From positions 496,001 to 560,000 of the forward strand of contig NC_014501.1 in the NCBI RefSeq assembly GCF_000147335.1: a stretch of DNA of 64,000 bases, written 5' to 3'. Source of the stretch: Gloeothece verrucosa PCC 7822 (GTDB taxonomy: Bacteria; Cyanobacteriota; Cyanobacteriia; Cyanobacteriales; Microcystaceae). A program made the position numbers and the translations under genes. Under the pieces are notes generated by a model. That model made no database searches. It saw only the letters and a program-made list of their open reading frames with translations, and was not told the origin of the DNA. Numbering within the stretch: position 1 is the first letter of the stretch; every line of letters begins with the position of its first letter. Shown piece by piece: positions 63,566 through 64,000 of the stretch.

Positions 63566-63883
63566 ATGATTAGCCCAGTTCAAAGCGCAATTCAAATCGA
63601 ACTCTTCCCCATTGAAGATACAATCTATACTCTTATTATTGAATCTATCCCCCTCAATGAGCGAGTCCTACCAGAATGGGAATACCGTCTCATCCATCAC
63701 GAAACCGGACTGCAAGTTCCAGGGCAGTTTACGAAAGCACAAGCCGAACAGATACAAAAAGTTACTCAGCAATGGGATTGGAGTGTTGACAAGAAGAATA
63801 AACCCGCCTGTGCCGCTCAATTACTCCAGTTCTTGGAACAACTTTGTGCCCCTTCTTGTAAAAAGCAGGAGGGACAGATATGA
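63566..63883 (+). CDS. hypothetical protein, 105 aa, upstream of replication gene
   Basis: A small soluble protein (starts MISPVQSAIQIELFPIED; ends with APSCKKQEGQI). AAGGAG lies 8-13 bases before the ATG, a good RBS. The predicted fold is mixed, with WEYRLIHHETGLQVPGQF in the centre. Its stop overlaps the ATG of the next gene (ATGA), so the pair is coupled. No family recognised; probably part of the replication operon. Confidence 0.65.
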   Translation: MISPVQSAIQIELFPIEDTIYTLIIESIPLNERVLPEWEYRLIHHETGLQVPGQFTKAQAEQIQKVTQQWDWSVDKKNKPACAAQLLQFLEQLCAPSCKKQEGQI

Positions 63884-64000
63884 GTTGGAAACGATTTTAT
63901 AAGAGAGAATGTCCCGTCTGTGGTGGTACTCGAAAGGACTGTCGCCAAAATACAGTAACAGAACTCGTTCATTGTCGAGAACTCGATGCGGCTCCAAGCG
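63880..64000 (+). CDS. 5' end of zinc-finger replication/primase-type protein (partial)
   Basis: Only 40 codons are inside the window. The start reads MSWKRFYKRECPVCGGTRKD and then CRQN...LVHCRE, a CPVCGG...DCR...HCR zinc-finger pattern seen at the N-terminus of large cyanobacterial plasmid replication proteins with primase/helicase-type domains. GGAGGG lies 5-12 bases before the ATG, which overlaps the previous stop. If right, this is the plasmid replication initiator or primase. Confidence 0.6.
   Translation, partial: MSWKRFYKRECPVCGGTRKDCRQNTVTELVHCRELDAAPS

Noticed and set aside
1..64000. Retron, diversity-generating retroelement or reverse transcriptase
   Set aside because: No reverse transcriptase motif (YxDD) was seen in any plausible gene, so the repeat arrays were not explained this way.

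Overview
The window looks like part of a large, conjugative or mobilisable plasmid (or plasmid-like island) from a cyanobacterium. Support comes from HIP1 octamers (GCGATCGC) in the right half, cyanobacterial-type plasmid genes (ParM-like ATPase, DUF932, RDD and DCC proteins, a nucleotidyltransferase pair) and low to moderate G+C. A unicellular Cyanothece/Gloeothece/Crocosphaera-like host is a guess. No rRNA or tRNA gene and no CRISPR array was seen.

Layout. (1) 1-3550: a minus-strand operon headed by an actin-like ParM-type ATPase, followed by small adaptor, membrane and Ca-binding-repeat proteins. (2) 3551-9819: a repeat-rich zone. Two families of imperfect repeats (a ~136/181-bp unit with 11-bp inverted arms, and a GGTTCGGCTGACC family including a 48-bp tandem array) occur in two large duplicated blocks. 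Between them sit a nucleotidyltransferase toxin-antitoxin-like pair, an RDD membrane protein and a DCC thiol-redox protein. The block next to the ParM operon is a candidate centromere or origin. (3) 9820-18913: a type IA topoisomerase, a frameshifted Thg1-like gene, a VOC protein, a MobC-like protein and a relaxase, a broken TPR gene, a DUF932 protein and a MazF-type toxin-antitoxin pair. (4) 18996-33467: a minus-strand type IV secretion/conjugation cluster with coupling protein VirD4, VirB9-, B10-, B8-, B6-, B5-, B4- and B3-like proteins and a pilin-like protein. (5) 33995-62001: a dense biological-conflict island. (6) 62002-64000: a probable replication region with interleaved inverted repeats, a small HTH-like protein, a MITE and the start of a zinc-finger replication/primase-type gene.

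The conflict island is the main interest. On the minus strand (45942 to 35259) lie a 1389-residue protein with a degenerate nucleoside-phosphorylase domain, TPRs, a GreA/B-C-like domain and a PIN-like domain; a DEAH helicase fused to a PD-(D/E)XK nuclease; and an IetA/IetS-like AAA ATPase and subtilisin pair. On the plus strand (46075 to 53600) is a compact four-gene operon: ChlI/MoxR-like AAA+ ATPase, ChlD-like vWA protein, SEFIR-CHAT protease and a STAND NTPase with TPRs. Facing it on the minus strand (61339 to 53898) is a second NLR-like locus: an intact nucleosidase-SEFIR-STAND protein whose TPR part is encoded separately, in three tandem paralogues that each start with the same ~90-residue adaptor module. 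One of these carries its own C-terminal nucleosidase domain and one is frameshifted. The two loci share closely related SEFIR and STAND modules but fuse and split them differently. I infer a modular NLR-like immune or suicide system, with TPR subunits as candidate interchangeable sensors and SEFIR, nucleosidase and CHAT as effectors. Function is inferred from domains only.
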